NCBI RefSeq assembly: GCF_017562075.2
Contig: NC_054082.1
Coordinates: forward strand, 7,269,050 to 7,333,049
DNA length: 64,000 nucleotides
Source: Anopheles merus
Lineage: Eukaryota > Arthropoda > Insecta > Diptera > Culicidae
Direction of reading: 5' to 3'
Numbering within the stretch: the stretch's first letter is position 1; the number at the start of each line of letters is the position of its first letter. A model generated the notes under the pieces. The model made no database searches and was not told the origin of the DNA. It saw nothing but the letters and a program-made list of their open reading frames with translations. The position numbers and the translations under genes are program-made. Below, one piece after another: positions 11,449 through 23,329 of this stretch.

Positions 11449-11851
11449 GACAACATTACCAACGACAGCAATTGGCAGAACCCTTCAATATTTCCCACGT
11501 AGCGCGGTCGGGATGGAGATCCCCGAGCGTTTCGCTAAGCCGCACACCCCACGATAGCTTTCCCCCGAAACCATCGGAAACCCTTTGGAGAGAAATTCCA
11601 CCCTTCAGACTCGGTCGGTGACGTCGTTCAAGCCCTGGTACGGGTAAGGTTCGGTTCTACGCTTCCCTAACAGAATGTGGCCTTTTTTTGTTGTTTGGTT
11701 CCTAAACCCACCGGAAACCTGCCGTCACGCAATTCGTTTTACGTTCGTTTTGAAAAACCACTCTGCGGAAAACCCATTAACTCACCACTTAACGCAAACT
11801 CTTTTTATGTGTCCCTTTTCTGTGTGGCTGGACTTGTGTTTCTGTCGGGTG

Positions 11852-11881
11852 TTTTTTTTTTGCTGCTGCTGTTGCTGCTGC
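11852..11881. repeat. T9 followed by (TGC)n tract
   Basis: A T run followed by TGC repeats with one TGT interruption. On the minus strand it reads as CAG repeats. Confidence 0.9.
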
Positions 11882-12602
11882 CGTAGTTTGTCTCTTTGGA
11901 AAGTTTCTGGCCGGCCCGGGAGCGCTCGTGGGTGGAGCGCTCTTTTGTCCTTCGATAGCTGACTAACGCTGACTTTTTCTTTTCCCGTCATAATTGGTTA
12001 CTTCCTATCGGACAATCAGGCGCGCTAGGTCAGGTGAGAAGGCGGGCGGCACACAATAGGGTGCAGTTTTTGCACTTTGGAGTCTGTTGTTTTCACTGTC
12101 CATCAATTTCTTTCCCACTCGGCATTGATCGTTTCAGGCGAATCGGGGATGCAGTGGGAAGTGGCGAGAATGATTAGGAATTGAGGGAAAGTTAAAACAT
12201 GGAAATGTTAGTATAGAATATGCTTGTGTTTGAAGGTAATTATGGCCTTCATGCATGGAGTATAGAAGTGATTATTTTTAGTAAAAATATTAAATTTATT
12301 TCTATGCAATAAGAGGAAATCAGCAGCTGCAAAGGATTTATTCTACTGAATCATTCCATTGATGCATGCCCATGCAGGTAACGCATTTGCTGAGCGAATA
12401 CCTGTCTCATGTTTATCTTCATAGAATTAAACCTATAAACCATTTAACGAGCTAGTTCTCTAGGTATCTTCCGTCGCTGATCTCGGTAACAACAATTACT
12501 TGCCCTCGTTTCATGACCTGCCTCTATTGAGTTGTTATTCCGTCGACGTGCCAAGTCCAAGCAAATCTGTCAGTACGAACGTCATTCTCTGCCAGACGGT
12601 CT

Positions 12603-12606
<4 letters not shown>

Positions 12607-12635
<29 letters not shown>
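12607..12635. repeat. (CT)14 microsatellite
   Basis: A nearly perfect 29-bp CT array. On the minus strand it is GAGAG, a GAGA-factor-type motif. Confidence 0.97.
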
Positions 12636-12637
<2 letters not shown>

Positions 12638-12972
12638 GATCGTTCGGCCGAAGTAATTCATCGCCTATATCGGGTTGCTCTCCTCGACGTTGCGATAACG
12701 AAAGTTCATTCGATGCTGTACAGCAATCAAAGGTTATGATAAAACGCAAACAAATAGCAAGTTGTTTGCAATTAAGCAACAAAACATTTAAAAAAAATAC
12801 TATGTTTTAGATTTAACTTTTATTGTGAACGTTTAGCCCTGCAACTTCTTTCGCCTCAACTGTCAAGCTTATTTCTTTAAAAAAATGAAGCGTACATAAG
12901 CCCCATCATCAAGACGAGATGTGTACGTTTGGTCGTTTGGCTAAAACAGTTGTCGCACGAGTTGTGTTGTTT

Positions 12973-12989
12973 CCCCCCCCCCCCCCCCC
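12973..12989. repeat. C17 homopolymer
   Basis: Seventeen consecutive C on the plus strand, so a G-tract on the minus strand. Confidence 0.95.
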
Positions 12990-13135
12990 GGACCCGGAAT
13001 GACTGTGCGCATGGTCACTGGCACATAGGTCGGCATTTGTTTATCTTCCTTTCTTCGATTCACTCGAGATTGGGTGTTACTGTGCCGTGTTGTGTTGTAT
13101 TTTTTTACTGTTTTCGTTCCTCCCTTTTGTTGCAG

Positions 13136-13245
13136 GGAGGATGGATGAACACTAGTTCGGGTGTCAGTTTTTCCGCCCCGGGATGGTTGAGAAAATGTTC
13201 AACAAAATACACTTGGCGAGAGAACGTCGGGTCGGTTTGGATGCG
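13136..13245 (+). other. Best exon-like segment: strong acceptor and donor, 110 bp
   Basis: A long pyrimidine tract ending in TTTTGTTGCAG at 13135 gives a strong acceptor. GCG|GTGAGT at 13243-13251 gives a strong donor. The 110-bp interval is open in only one of three frames read through. That frame contains MNTSSGVSFSAPGWLRKCST, which is not recognised. In another frame an ATG at 13183 opens MVEKMFNKIHLARERRVGLD and reaches the donor in phase 0, so this could equally be a 5' exon carrying a start codon. Short upstream ATGs at 13141 and 13145 suit an untranslated exon. No domain supports coding, but paired signals of this quality at exon spacing are uncommon elsewhere in the window. Orientation agrees with the recursive site near 44.35 kb. 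Confidence 0.35.
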
Positions 13246-13987
13246 GTGAGTGGACACGAAGTGAAAATCCTCTACGCGAGGCAGTATACTCTCATCTCAC
13301 AGATGCGAACGTGTTTGGTGGTAACGTACGGTGTGGCTGGAGGTGGTTTAAACTCTTTGAGCGAATTTAAAAATTGAAATGTAACATCATTTTGGGAGGC
13401 AAAGACAGATTTTTTTTACGATTTTGTTTGCTTGAAATAATGCATTTTTTATAAAAAAAAAAAAATGAATTAAGTGTTACATTGTGGATAAAAACGTAAC
13501 GAAATAAGCAGAATTGGGCAAAAATAAGACTATTTGTACCCAAAACTTTAATAACAAACTTTAGATTTTTTTCTAAGAATCACTAAATTAACGTGTAATG
13601 GTTGAATAGCATAAACAGTCAATAGAATGCATTGAAAAGAATGGCTTAAATTTAAATAATTCTGTTCCCTATAATGCAATAAAATAACGGAATCATAGGA
13701 TAGATCAAGATTATGGGTTGAATAGACATTTACGACCGGACTGCCCTAATGCCAAATATCAAAAAAGAACTATTTTTATAATATTTTATCTGTTCAGAAA
13801 AGCTATTCTTATGTTAATACAATCACTGAGAAATAGTAGCACCAGCTTCTCACCAGTTGCTGAGTTGCTTTTGCTTACCTTCATTCTCTCACCGTCGCGA
13901 AAGCATCATCTCACATTCTCATCTCACGGCATCGTTTACTCTCCCAAGTTCAGCGCCACGACATCACGTTCGGTTCGCTCGGTTCGC
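13246..13987. other. AT-rich noncoding interval
   Basis: From 13380 to 13830 the sequence is strongly AT-rich, with an A13 run near 13453. No gene is seen. The upstream part of the frame that opens at 13718 starts with TTG and is not supported. Confidence 0.5.
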
Positions 13988-14284
13988 ATGGCAAAAGTAC
14001 GAGGCGAGAAATATTTGCCGAAGCTGAGCAAGATCCTTTCGGAGACACTGAACAAAAAAAAAAAAGAGCAGAAAAAGAACATCCAGCCTCCCGAATCGGA
14101 TGAACGCGTACTCGACGCGGATGCTGGTACGGTCGCCAGTTTGGCAACATCCCGCGTCGGTGTAACAGGCCCACTGGGTAGGAGTGTCGTTATCGGTCGT
14201 TTATCGGTTGACGTACGAGCCGTGATCTTTAGCGAAGGTACGTTCGGTACTGCCGTGTTCCATGATCCGCGCACTGTGATGTAG
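13988..14284 (+). other. Small Lys-rich ORF of 98 aa, possible retrocopy, unproven
   Basis: An ATG at 13988 in acceptable context (cgcATGG) opens 98 codons. The N-terminus is basic, MAKVRGEKYLPKLSKILSET, followed by NKKKKEQKKN and an acidic turn, then a Val/Gly-rich tail. The stop is followed by AATAAA near 14306 and an A-rich run to about 14332. That arrangement resembles a poly(A)-tailed retroposed transcript. I recognise no family. The opposite strand is also open through most of the interval, which weakens the coding claim. Confidence 0.2.
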
Positions 14285-14303
14285 CGTTGAGCCAGTGAAA
14301 AGG

Positions 14304-14332
14304 CAGCAAATAAAAAAAAAACAAACAAAAAA
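14304..14332. repeat. A-rich tail-like run with AATAAA
   Basis: A-rich sequence begins with AATAAA and continues with A10 and CAAA units about 20-45 bp after the small ORF stop. It could be a retroposition tail or a simple low-complexity tract. Confidence 0.5.
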
Positions 14333-15660
14333 GTCTCATTCGGTGCATTTGGGAGATCGTAGAGGAGATACAGTTAGGCCGGGATACATTTTCGGAGCCT
14401 CCAGATGTGTGTGCATGTGCATTTGTTTAAACACCAAACAAATTACTATTCTGCCTGGAAACACTAATCTGGTACTCATGGACAAAACTCCAATGGAATG
14501 AAAAATCCACCCCCTCACTGTCGCTGACAGTTTAGACGAGGAAAGTGGAAGACCCTAACACAGTACACGTGGCAGTGTCGAAAGGCCAGTTTTTCAACAG
14601 CTTCGACGATGAAGTACCTCTTGGTCCGTGGCTGAAATCTGCACTGCGATACGTTGCGTAATACGGCACGTTACACATTCCAGACTATCATCGCTGGAGC
14701 TGCGTCCGAGCACCAGCACCGAGCTAAGGATAATTCAATCAGCTTCGGGTCGGAGAGCTGTAAAAAATTGAAATCAATACCCGCCCGAAAAGGAGGGAAG
14801 GGCGCCTACGGTTGGCGTGGTGGGGTGGTTGGATTCGGCACCGCACGCCACGGAACTGCGGCGCATTATCATTATCAGCGTTTCGTCTGTAGGTACGCGC
14901 TGTAGCGTTTCCCTTTAGGCTGTTTTGCCAGGGCACACTCTCACCCAGCACGCAGCTTTCGCGCTGTTATCGTTCGTTTCCGATCGTGAAAACTTTGCTC
15001 CAGAAATAATAAACCATAAACGGTGGCCGTAGCACGGTGGCAGCCAAACAGGCAGCAGCCGGGCGGTTCGAAAACGATACCGAAACCGGTGCCGGTGCCC
15101 CGAGCGCTGGTGAAGGAGAAGATAAAATAAAAATAATCACACTTCCAGCTGGCGGGCCAGCAGGGACAGGGCGGGGAGAAGGGTGCACGGTCGTTAACAG
15201 GCATCCGGCAGGCATCTCCGAGGCGGTCGCACGGAACGGAATTTTCAGCCATTCCGTGCAAAACAAGAATTGGGCAGGGCATTTGTTTACCAGATGGGTG
15301 GGTAGAAGGTAGGGAGGGGGGGGGGGGGGTTGAATGGGAATGACTTTTCTTTTATGTAAAGTGCGATTCGCTTTCCTCGGTGGGGCTGTGCAAATAAAAT
15401 CTGCCAGTTTTCGGATGGAATTTTTCCTAAGCTAGGCGTGAGAGATTTAGAGCAACACGCACTAGACAGGGTAGGAGAATCGTTAAAGTTTTCGAAAACT
15501 CAGCTCTGTATACTGCATACTGAATACACAATGTTTCGAGCTATTTATTTGCGTGTATTCCTGCATGTTTCTGCATAAGCTTGTATAATCCTTCTCATCC
15601 TTCAGAGTGTCATTCCAGGCTTTATTCTTGCTAAAACGCTTAAGCTAAACATATGCTGTG
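14333..15660. other. Noncoding, nothing recognised apart from a G14 run
   Basis: GC-rich with overlapping frames on both strands, none with a recognisable domain. A G14 tract lies near the right end. Confidence 0.5.
15316..15329. repeat. G14 homopolymer
   Basis: Fourteen consecutive G on the plus strand. Confidence 0.95.
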
Positions 15661-16353
15661 ACAGATTCGTTCGGTGACGGCTCGAAAAGTGAACCGGAAA
15701 AAGTGAGTGTCGTCTTCCAAGCGTGTGAAGGCGTTTGTGCGTGTGTGAGTGTTTCACGGCTGGATTATTGTGCGTTGATACTAGTGCAAGTGGAGCAAAA
15801 TAGGAAAACGTAAGTGTTGCCACCAAACGGCACAACGCTGACAGATCCAAGCGCGCGCGAGAGTGTGTGAGTGCATTGTTAGTGATGTACGTGTGCTGTG
15901 TGCTGTGTGTGTAGAGCAGCTGCAAAAAGGGGTGACGTCCTTTGACGTTCAAAATCGCGGAATGTCAATCTAGTTCGGGCTCAGCGACTGAAACGCTGCT
16001 CTTGTATAGATAACCCCTCTCCGTGCAGGAAGCAGAGCTAGCCCGATACCATTTTTCTTCCAAGCGTGTGTGTTTGTCAGTGTCTGATTGTGTGTAGCTG
16101 CAATAAAAGGAATAAGAAACAGGTGAAGTGAAGACAGGCGTACGGAAAAAGGAAAAACACAACCTAGCATAGTGGTAGTGGTGGCTATTCCTTTTACAGA
16201 TATCGTTCAGTGACGGCAGCGATTACACTTTAAAGCACTCAAGCGCCCAGGCCACTCACGAAATACTTCGAACGTAGATGCTTTCTCCAGCAGCAGCAAC
16301 ATCAGCAGTAGCAGCAGCAGCAGCAGTTGAACTAGCAGTGGAGCCAGAACTAG
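15661..16353 (+). promoter_or_regulatory. 5'-UTR-like block with paired short motifs and splice-like signals
   Basis: The block is rich in GTGTGTGAGTG and GGAAAAA segments like dipteran 5' leaders. Two motifs occur twice: TCTTCCAAGCGTGTG (15713-15727 and 16056-16070), and TCGTTCGGTGACGGC / TCGTTCAGTGACGGC (15667-15681 and 16203-16217). GTAAGT occurs near 15810. CCTTTTACAG at 16190-16199 is a fair acceptor. An ATG at 16278 opens a polyalanine stretch from CAG/CAA repeats and reaches a weak donor (TAG|GTCAGC) at 16353. The TTCAGTG at 16206-16212 resembles an Inr. This may be an alternative first exon on the plus strand or only a locally duplicated leader-like sequence. Confidence 0.22.
16288..16326. 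repeat. CAG-rich trinucleotide tract
   Basis: An imperfect CAG array with CAA, CAT and TAG interruptions, read as Ala codons in the ATG 16278 frame. Confidence 0.9.
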
Positions 16354-16499
16354 GTCAGCTATTTTTATCAACATTCTTCTCGCTCGCCCTAACCTCCGGG
16401 AAGGCTATATTTTATTCTATGTTTTGTATTTTCTTGATTGTTTATTTGTGTGTGTGTGAGCAATTTGAATTCAAAACCCTATGCGCAACTCACCTTTAA

Positions 16500-17910
16500 A
16501 GTACACCTTGGACTACCCACCGCACAGTGCTGGTAGTGGTCGAGGGGCCTGGCGGCGATTAAAACCCGGTTGTGACATTTTCCGAAAGGATTAATGCCCT
16601 CGAGGGAGACCCGATTTTGGAGTCTTCCTGCACCAGTGCAGCAATAACCTTCGGATCGGGCTGTAGGAGAAAGGTTGCCTCTTAGGTTGACTGTTCACAA
16701 AGATGTAACCCCAGTAAGCGTCGAGCTAGACGACAGTTTTTGCATACCGAGAAGAAGTCCCACGGTGTAGAGGGTTGGGCGAGACAAAATTAGCATCACA
16801 AGTAGTGAACTTTGCGTTGTACACGACCTGACCTGTGAGTCTTTTCCGCGGGAAGGAGCGAGAAGAGCTCAGCCACGGGGCAGCTGTTGCTGTGGCGAAC
16901 GATTCATCTCGGTGGCAGCGGCTTCTAGGAGGCACCGGCGACACCACACCATTTCACCGGCTCATTAAGCCCGGCTTGCCGTCCCGGCCTTGGCAAGCGC
17001 TGGCCCAAGATCTCAAGCATTGCAGGGTGCGCCTTTTGTTTGTGAGCGCCGTACGACCGGTAACGAAGCGAGGCGAACTAGTCGGCAGTTACTGGTAAAG
17101 CCATAATCACTCCTTTGTTGCTGGGACGGTGCCCACCGCGCACGCCGCTCCGTTGATGGGCTTCATTCACTTCCTGGAGCATGGTGGCCTTTGTGGCGCT
17201 TTCTTCCAGGGCGGGTGTTGCGTTCTGGGGCCCCGGGGGGGACAAAGCATCACCCCTCCCAAGGACCCTTTAAATGTGTCGGTTTTACCAGTTTTGCTTA
17301 CCTAATTAAACGCAAGATCGGTCGGACAGGCAGCAGCTTTGCAGCGGTACTTCTGGGACGGGCTAACAATGGATCGAGGGATTACGCTGATGCGAACCTG
17401 TAATTAGACGGCTAGCTGATGGGTAGGGCAGTGGGGGGCATGCGGCTGTCATCGGTAGACTCTGGACTCTGGACTCGGTCGATTGATAAGTAGCAAATGA
17501 CTTTGCGGTTCCGCATGGCAAGTACGGCGGCAAGTTGGCTGATCCGTTCCATTAGCGTGCCTGATGATGGTTGGATTAAACAGCAATTTGCCGATGTTTG
17601 TGGTTTGCTGGTGCTGGTGAGGTGCAGAAGCAACACCACCACCGCTAAGCGAAAACAATAAACGACTACCACGGAAAGGAACTGAAAGTTGCAAAGCTCG
17701 TGAAAGATGAAGTTATAATTCGTGGAATTCTGCTCTCCTGCTTCTTTCTGTCACGTTTGTGGTTACATTTGTACCTTGACCTTTATCTAGCGAGCTAGAT
17801 CTTCCGAAAGTTTTGCACAGCCACGTGGTTTCATTCGAGCATTTCTAGGAAGCTTTGAAGCCTTTCGAGAAAGAAATGGGAAAGTTTTTGGTTAGCAAAA
17901 ATGTAAATAA
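16500..17910. other. Noncoding, nothing recognised
   Basis: Mixed composition. CTCTGGACTCTGGACTC near 17459 is a tiny tandem repeat. No gene is supported. Confidence 0.5.
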
Positions 17911-17933
17911 ATGTAACGTCAAACACGTTACAT
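17911..17933. repeat. 9-bp perfect inverted repeat, 5-nt loop
   Basis: ATGTAACGT and ACGTTACAT flank CAAAC. It could be a bidirectional factor site or a small hairpin. Confidence 0.9.
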
Positions 17934-18047
17934 AAAACCGGGCTCAAATGCTTTGCCCGGCCGAAAGAGAATGCATTAAACGTAATGAGCCACCTGCTCG
18001 CATAATCTGGCTAGGGGTTTGTCCGGCCCGTTTATACGGCTACGGCG

Positions 18048-18072
18048 GTTATATTTAAAATTTAAATATAAC
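18048..18072. repeat. 12-bp perfect AT palindrome
   Basis: GTTATATTTAAA and TTTAAATATAAC flank a single A. The palindrome lies at a sharp GC-to-AT switch. Confidence 0.95.
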
Positions 18073-19175
18073 CTTCACCTGAATTGCTGCTAAAGCCGAA
18101 TGAATAATTGTGCAGTTCTTTTTGCGCTCCAGGTTTCTCTTCTTTTACCTCTCTTTCGCCTGTTTTCGCTTAAGTGAGCTTTTGCAGTGTGATTTATTAT
18201 ACGAAAACCTTTTTTATGCAAAAAAACTACCCCAACAACGAACGGTGCAGTAGGATGACGTGAAGGAAAGCGTTAACTGCTCTTCCGACACCTTCACTTT
18301 CAAGGCTTTTTGTTCAGGTTGACCCACATCCCTACCGGTGATTTTCTAGCGAATGCTGGTGAAAAAAAAACAGACTCATAAACAATTTTACGCACACATA
18401 CAACCACTCTCACGGTCAAAACAAACTGAGCATCACTCATTTCGTGCCGGCTGGCCCAGATTTATGTACCGGGAATGTTTTGTAAACCGACCCAAGATTT
18501 GTGTGGTTGCAGAAACAAAAAAAGCAGGACGAAAACATCCCAAGATTTGTAAAAGTTCTCTAAAGCAGCACCCACTGTTGGAAAAGTTGTGCCTCGGCCA
18601 CGGTTGTTCGATTTGTGAGTCGATGATATTTCTCCCCACGCACAGAACGTAGAACCACGGAAGCGCTTTTCCACCGAGAGGTGGAGGGGTTTCCAACTTT
18701 AAACATGCGTTTCGGTCAAAAGTTTGCGCTGCGTAGGTCGTGAACCAAGACATCTAAGGGTCGAAGAAGGCGAGAATTTTGGGCCGCTGTGTTGCTTTGG
18801 TTGCTTTCCACATTAATCGGTCGACAGGTTAGACTGATTACGGAGCCTCACACTTTAATGTGCAGTGAATGGTTTTGTTTATTTGAAGTTTTGTTTTGAG
18901 CCTAGTAAAATATACAGCAAAGTTTTCTATACCAGCAAGGGTTTGAAAGCGGAAATGACCGACGAGTTTCCGCTACAATCGCTTAAGAGCAATAATGAGT
19001 TTTCCCATCGAACCGTTTAGCACGGAGTGAAAACGATCTCTTTTTATTGCGCCAAAGTAGCTTTGGAAGTAAAATTTTATGAACTCATCATTAATTACAC
19101 AATTAAATTTCATTCGCTTCCAAACACGACACGACACGTTGGACAATCGTTGGAATGGCTTGAGCGGGGGGAAAA

Positions 19176-19198
19176 AATAAATAAATAAATAAAATAAA
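19176..19198. repeat. (AAAT)n tract
   Basis: AAAT units with an A-rich head. Confidence 0.9.
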
Positions 19199-19454
19199 CC
19201 ACCGCCCAGGGTAGAGTGCTTAAAGCGTGAAAAGCTTGATTTATTGCCCGGTCCGAGAATACCCCCATGCGAAGGGGTCACTTTCCTGCCCGTCACCATC
19301 CAGCAACACGCTCGAAAGGGCTGGAAAGCAATTCGAATAAACGAACGGTTGGAACACGAGCTCGAAATGTTGTGCCGCCGGTCGGATTATCTCAAGAAGC
19401 GAGTGTTTAAGCGGTACACTTTATGGTTACCGGCAAAGGACATGTGAGACGAAT

Positions 19455-19483
19455 GTGCGTGTGTGTGTGTATGTGTGTGCGTG
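19455..19483. repeat. (GT)n tract, imperfect
   Basis: GT repeats with CGT and ATGT interruptions. This is one of the few GT-orientation arrays in the window. Confidence 0.9.
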
Positions 19484-21385
19484 AGAGAAGAAAATTGTAA
19501 AACGAGCGCGCTGCTCCGTTGCAAACAGCGCCATGGAAAACAAACCAAATCAAAAAAAGGAAAGCAAAAGAAACCCCGGTCACCTTTTCCCTGTTTAGTA
19601 CCCAGAAACCCGGTCAGTTTTCGTTTAGCACGTTTCATGTTACGGAGTGTCCGAAGGCTAGAGTGAGAAAAAGAGAGCGAGACAAAGCAAACGGAAATGG
19701 AGGCTGTTTACGGTAAAACATAAACCCGTCGTCGGTAAAACATAAACGCGCGCAAAAGGGGTCGAAGAAGAAACAGAGCAAAGTGGAACCGGGCAAAGGT
19801 TCGGCAAGGCCCGTGCTGCTGCGGTGTGCAAAAGTGAACCGCATAAAACTTCGCAGGAAAGACCGAACAAACCATACCCCTTGGAAAAGCCGACTTGCGG
19901 AGCAGGAAAGGGGGAGTGGAAATGGGCCGAAAGACTGGGAAATTGATATGTTTGTTTTAAATTGAATTTCAGATCCACTGCCGGCGAATTCGGGGATGGG
20001 CTTGGGCTTGAGCTTTCGCTGAGACCGAACGACCACGACAGCAATAATATCCAAAAATGAAGCTTCACTAATGGAGAATGGTGGAAGTTGTGTAGGTCAA
20101 GTGCCGAAGGAAAGGGGGAGAGGGGGAATGTCATTTCTTTTCCTTCAGCAACGCGCTCAATAAACAGCTGAAATGCAGTCTTGCGACATCAAGACGATGT
20201 GCTGTTGTGTTTATTTATTTCAATTAGATTTAGTTTCCGCTTTTTTAATGCTTCCCATATACTCGACCGGCTCTCCGAAACGGCTTCCAGGTCTGGTCCG
20301 GGCCCGGGGCCAGTGGAAAGCGGCGGACGGATTTATAAACTCGACTGCGCTTATGGCAAGTGTTTCTCAAGCCGCAATAAAGAAGCGCTTCTTGATAACA
20401 GGCGCTTTTTGACACCCGACAATCCAGACGGCTCGGGATTGTCCCGATACGGATCAAGTATCTCGGCCCTATCGTTTCCCTTAAAAACATGCTCCCCGCT
20501 AGAGGGCGGGACTAGCGGCGGGGCGTGATTGCTTATGGATAAATGTTTATCCGTACGTGTGTGCAAGGTAGTGTCCCGGTTCGAGGGACTGTTGGAACGA
20601 CTGTGGAGGCAAGAAAAGGCGCAAAAAAAGGATCGTGGCCATTTTGTCGCTATGATTGTTGTCTGGTTGCGACAAGCGTTCGATGCTGACCTTTTCCTAT
20701 CTGCTGATTCCGTTGTGTTCCGTGTGTATCGAGGGCTGGGGACGCAAGGCAAAGGGTTGCACGAAGCGAACAAGGGAGCGCTTCGCTTTGCTTGCTGCCA
20801 TGTGGAAAAGGGTTTGTTTTTTCGTACTCTACCAAGAAGCAGCAGCAGCCCCGTGTCGAAGTGGGTAGCATCTGCCGTGTGCCGTTTTGGCAGTTGTTGT
20901 GCTGTCGATCGTCACAGGTCATATAGTTTTGCTACTTTGCACTTCTTTTCAGCGACCGGCTGGCAGCGTCAGAGGAGATGTGTTTTGTTTTAAAATTTGG
21001 AAATTTTGTATCAAATGGTAAAACATTTGTTTCGTGCCGGTTTAGGTATGGTTGGTCGTACGGAGACGGTGCCCTAGCTAGAAAACGGTTCACAGATGGG
21101 GCTGAGCGTATGTGTGTGTATGTTGTGAGAAAACGAAAGATTGCAGAAATAAAAGAAAATAGCAAGCGAACAAACTGCACCGGAGTGTCGTTTATAAAGT
21201 TGCGCTGTATGAGTGTTCTAGACTTTCTGCCGAATCTATTAAAACTAAAGCATGCTTCGTTCTGTTTTCCACCTTTACGTGGCAGCGACACGTGTGGGCT
21301 TCCGTGGAACACAACATGAACGCAGCTTGACTTGTGTCCCGGCCATTGCTTAACGCTAGGAAAGTTTTTCTTATGTTTCATATGC

Positions 21386-21402
21386 CCACACACACACACA
21401 CA
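21386..21402. repeat. (CA)8 tract
   Basis: Short CA array read directly. Confidence 0.9.
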
Positions 21403-21520
21403 GATAGCACAGAAACAAGCAGCAAACCTATAATGGGCAAAGTGAGGAAAACAATTGTCTCTTACACCGAGTCCATTCGATATTTAGGCTTCGTGCTTGG
21501 CGGGCCAAACCTTGAGACAA

Positions 21521-21537
21521 GAGAGAGAGAGAGAGAA
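21521..21537. repeat. (GA)8 tract
   Basis: Short GA array read directly. Confidence 0.9.
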
Positions 21538-23310
21538 GAACACAACGAAAAAAAGCCCACAAGAGACACAGCGTGAATTTTTTATGTGCTTTCCTTCACC
21601 TCTTCTCTCCCGTACCGACCGAAGATCGAATCCCCGGGAGACTTTCACCGGATATGTCTGGGTATGTGTTCGTTATGCTTTCCTTCTGCTTTTGTTTCGA
21701 TTTCGGTTAGCGATCGCTGTCTTTGTGTCGCCTCTCTCAAGAGTGGCGTAAAATCCGTGTGCAAATCAGATGCGTTTTCCTTTTGCCCGACGACATTAAG
21801 GGATTGGTGTCTGTGTGTGTGTTTGTGTGTGTGCCGGGTCTACCCTTGCGAGGAGAACACATATTACGGTCTGTTCCGCCCCCCTGCTGTGGAGATTTTG
21901 ATCGTGTTGATGGGATGTTTTTCCTTTCCCCGAGCGCGTTCCATCGCGTGCCGTCTGCTGGTTTTGGTTTCGGCAGTTCTTTCTTTTATTTTGTTTACAT
22001 CACTTTGCAACCAAGCTTGGGGAGCTGTTTTCGGTTTAAAAATGTATGCTCGTGGCGATATACCCGGTGGGGCTTGGTTTGCGCACATTACGGGGTCGCA
22101 TTACGGTAAGTGAGTGAAGTATGTGGTATTTGGTTGGGAAAATGTGACACGTTACTTTCCCAAAAGGTGTAGGTACTGTGGTGTAGGCATTTTTAAGTAA
22201 ACGGGAATCAATAGTAACTTATTGACTTATTTGAGTTAAGAAAGAGGATGTTTGTATTCAAAACTATTTGAGAATGTTAGTGAAGAGTAAAATTGACATC
22301 TCTTTACAGAAAAATTACAGAAAATTGAAACAATCTGCAATCTTGACTATTTTGGTAGACTCTAAGTGATGCAATCTGCAGATTTAGGTAACAAGGGAAT
22401 TTTCAAGTCGAAAAAATAACACAAATAAGATGTACATTTGATGTAGAACAATGGAAAGGCAATACTCCTATCCCTTGGACTGCGTCATTAAAAATGGCAG
22501 CTACCAAACGGTCACTTATAGCATCGTCGTTTCAAATTGCTATTCACAGAGGATAGCTTTGCTTGATTGGAAAAGCTCGCTAGCACGTGAAATCGAACCA
22601 CTCCAACATATAGTACCACCGTTGGACACGATTTGGCCGTCAGTGTTGGAATTTTACTTCCAAGTTCCGCAAGATTGCGCTTGAACGTAAAAACGCGCCC
22701 CGAAACGAAACAGCTCACCAATTGAGTGAGCGTCCGTCTTTTTGTGTGCGTGTCTATGCCCCACCGTGTCCAGCCTTTGATCCATCGCGAGCGTGTATCA
22801 CGAACACTGGTTCACTGTGTGCCAAAATGTGCACGTAACTTTTCACTTTAGCACCGTGCAAATGTTCCTTTAAGAAGGCGAATGGCGAAAACTATAGGGA
22901 ATCTATCTTGCAACATGCATTCAGAAGGAGAACAAAAAAACACAACATCCATACGCTGCGGTTGGATCGGTGTTTCAGAGTTGATGTGCTTGTATAGCAA
23001 CGCTCGGCATCCCTCACCACCGTTTCGATCGTGTCTTGGCAGTGTCTTGAGACAGCATCCACTTATGTTTGCGGTCTGAAGTGGGTGGAAGAGCTTTTTG
23101 ATTTCTCATCAATTGATGAGCTTTCGTGACGAGCTTGGCCAACGACGAGCGCAGAGAAAAGCGCATTAACTTTCTAGCCCGTTGCCACCCGGTGCACGTC
23201 GCGTCGACTGTAGTCATTCATCGTTTTTGATGACTAAGTAGTAAACCGCCAAGGTGTGACTTGCACCCGTAAGCCACATACACTGCTGTTGGCCACCTTC
23301 AAGCGGAGCC

Positions 23311-23329
23311 AGAGAGAGAGAGAGAGAGA
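23311..23329. repeat. (AG)9 tract
   Basis: Short AG array read directly. Confidence 0.92.

Noticed and set aside
11397..11621. Polyglutamine-like frame over the CAG/CAA tract
   Set aside because: Only the repeat looks protein-like; flanking residues are arbitrary.
12364..12390. CAG|GTAAC junction resembling a recursive splice site
   Set aside because: No pyrimidine tract and no branch point upstream.
13870..13882. Minus-strand AAG|GTAAGC donor-like site
   Set aside because: The minus frame nearby ends before it and no acceptor pairs with it.
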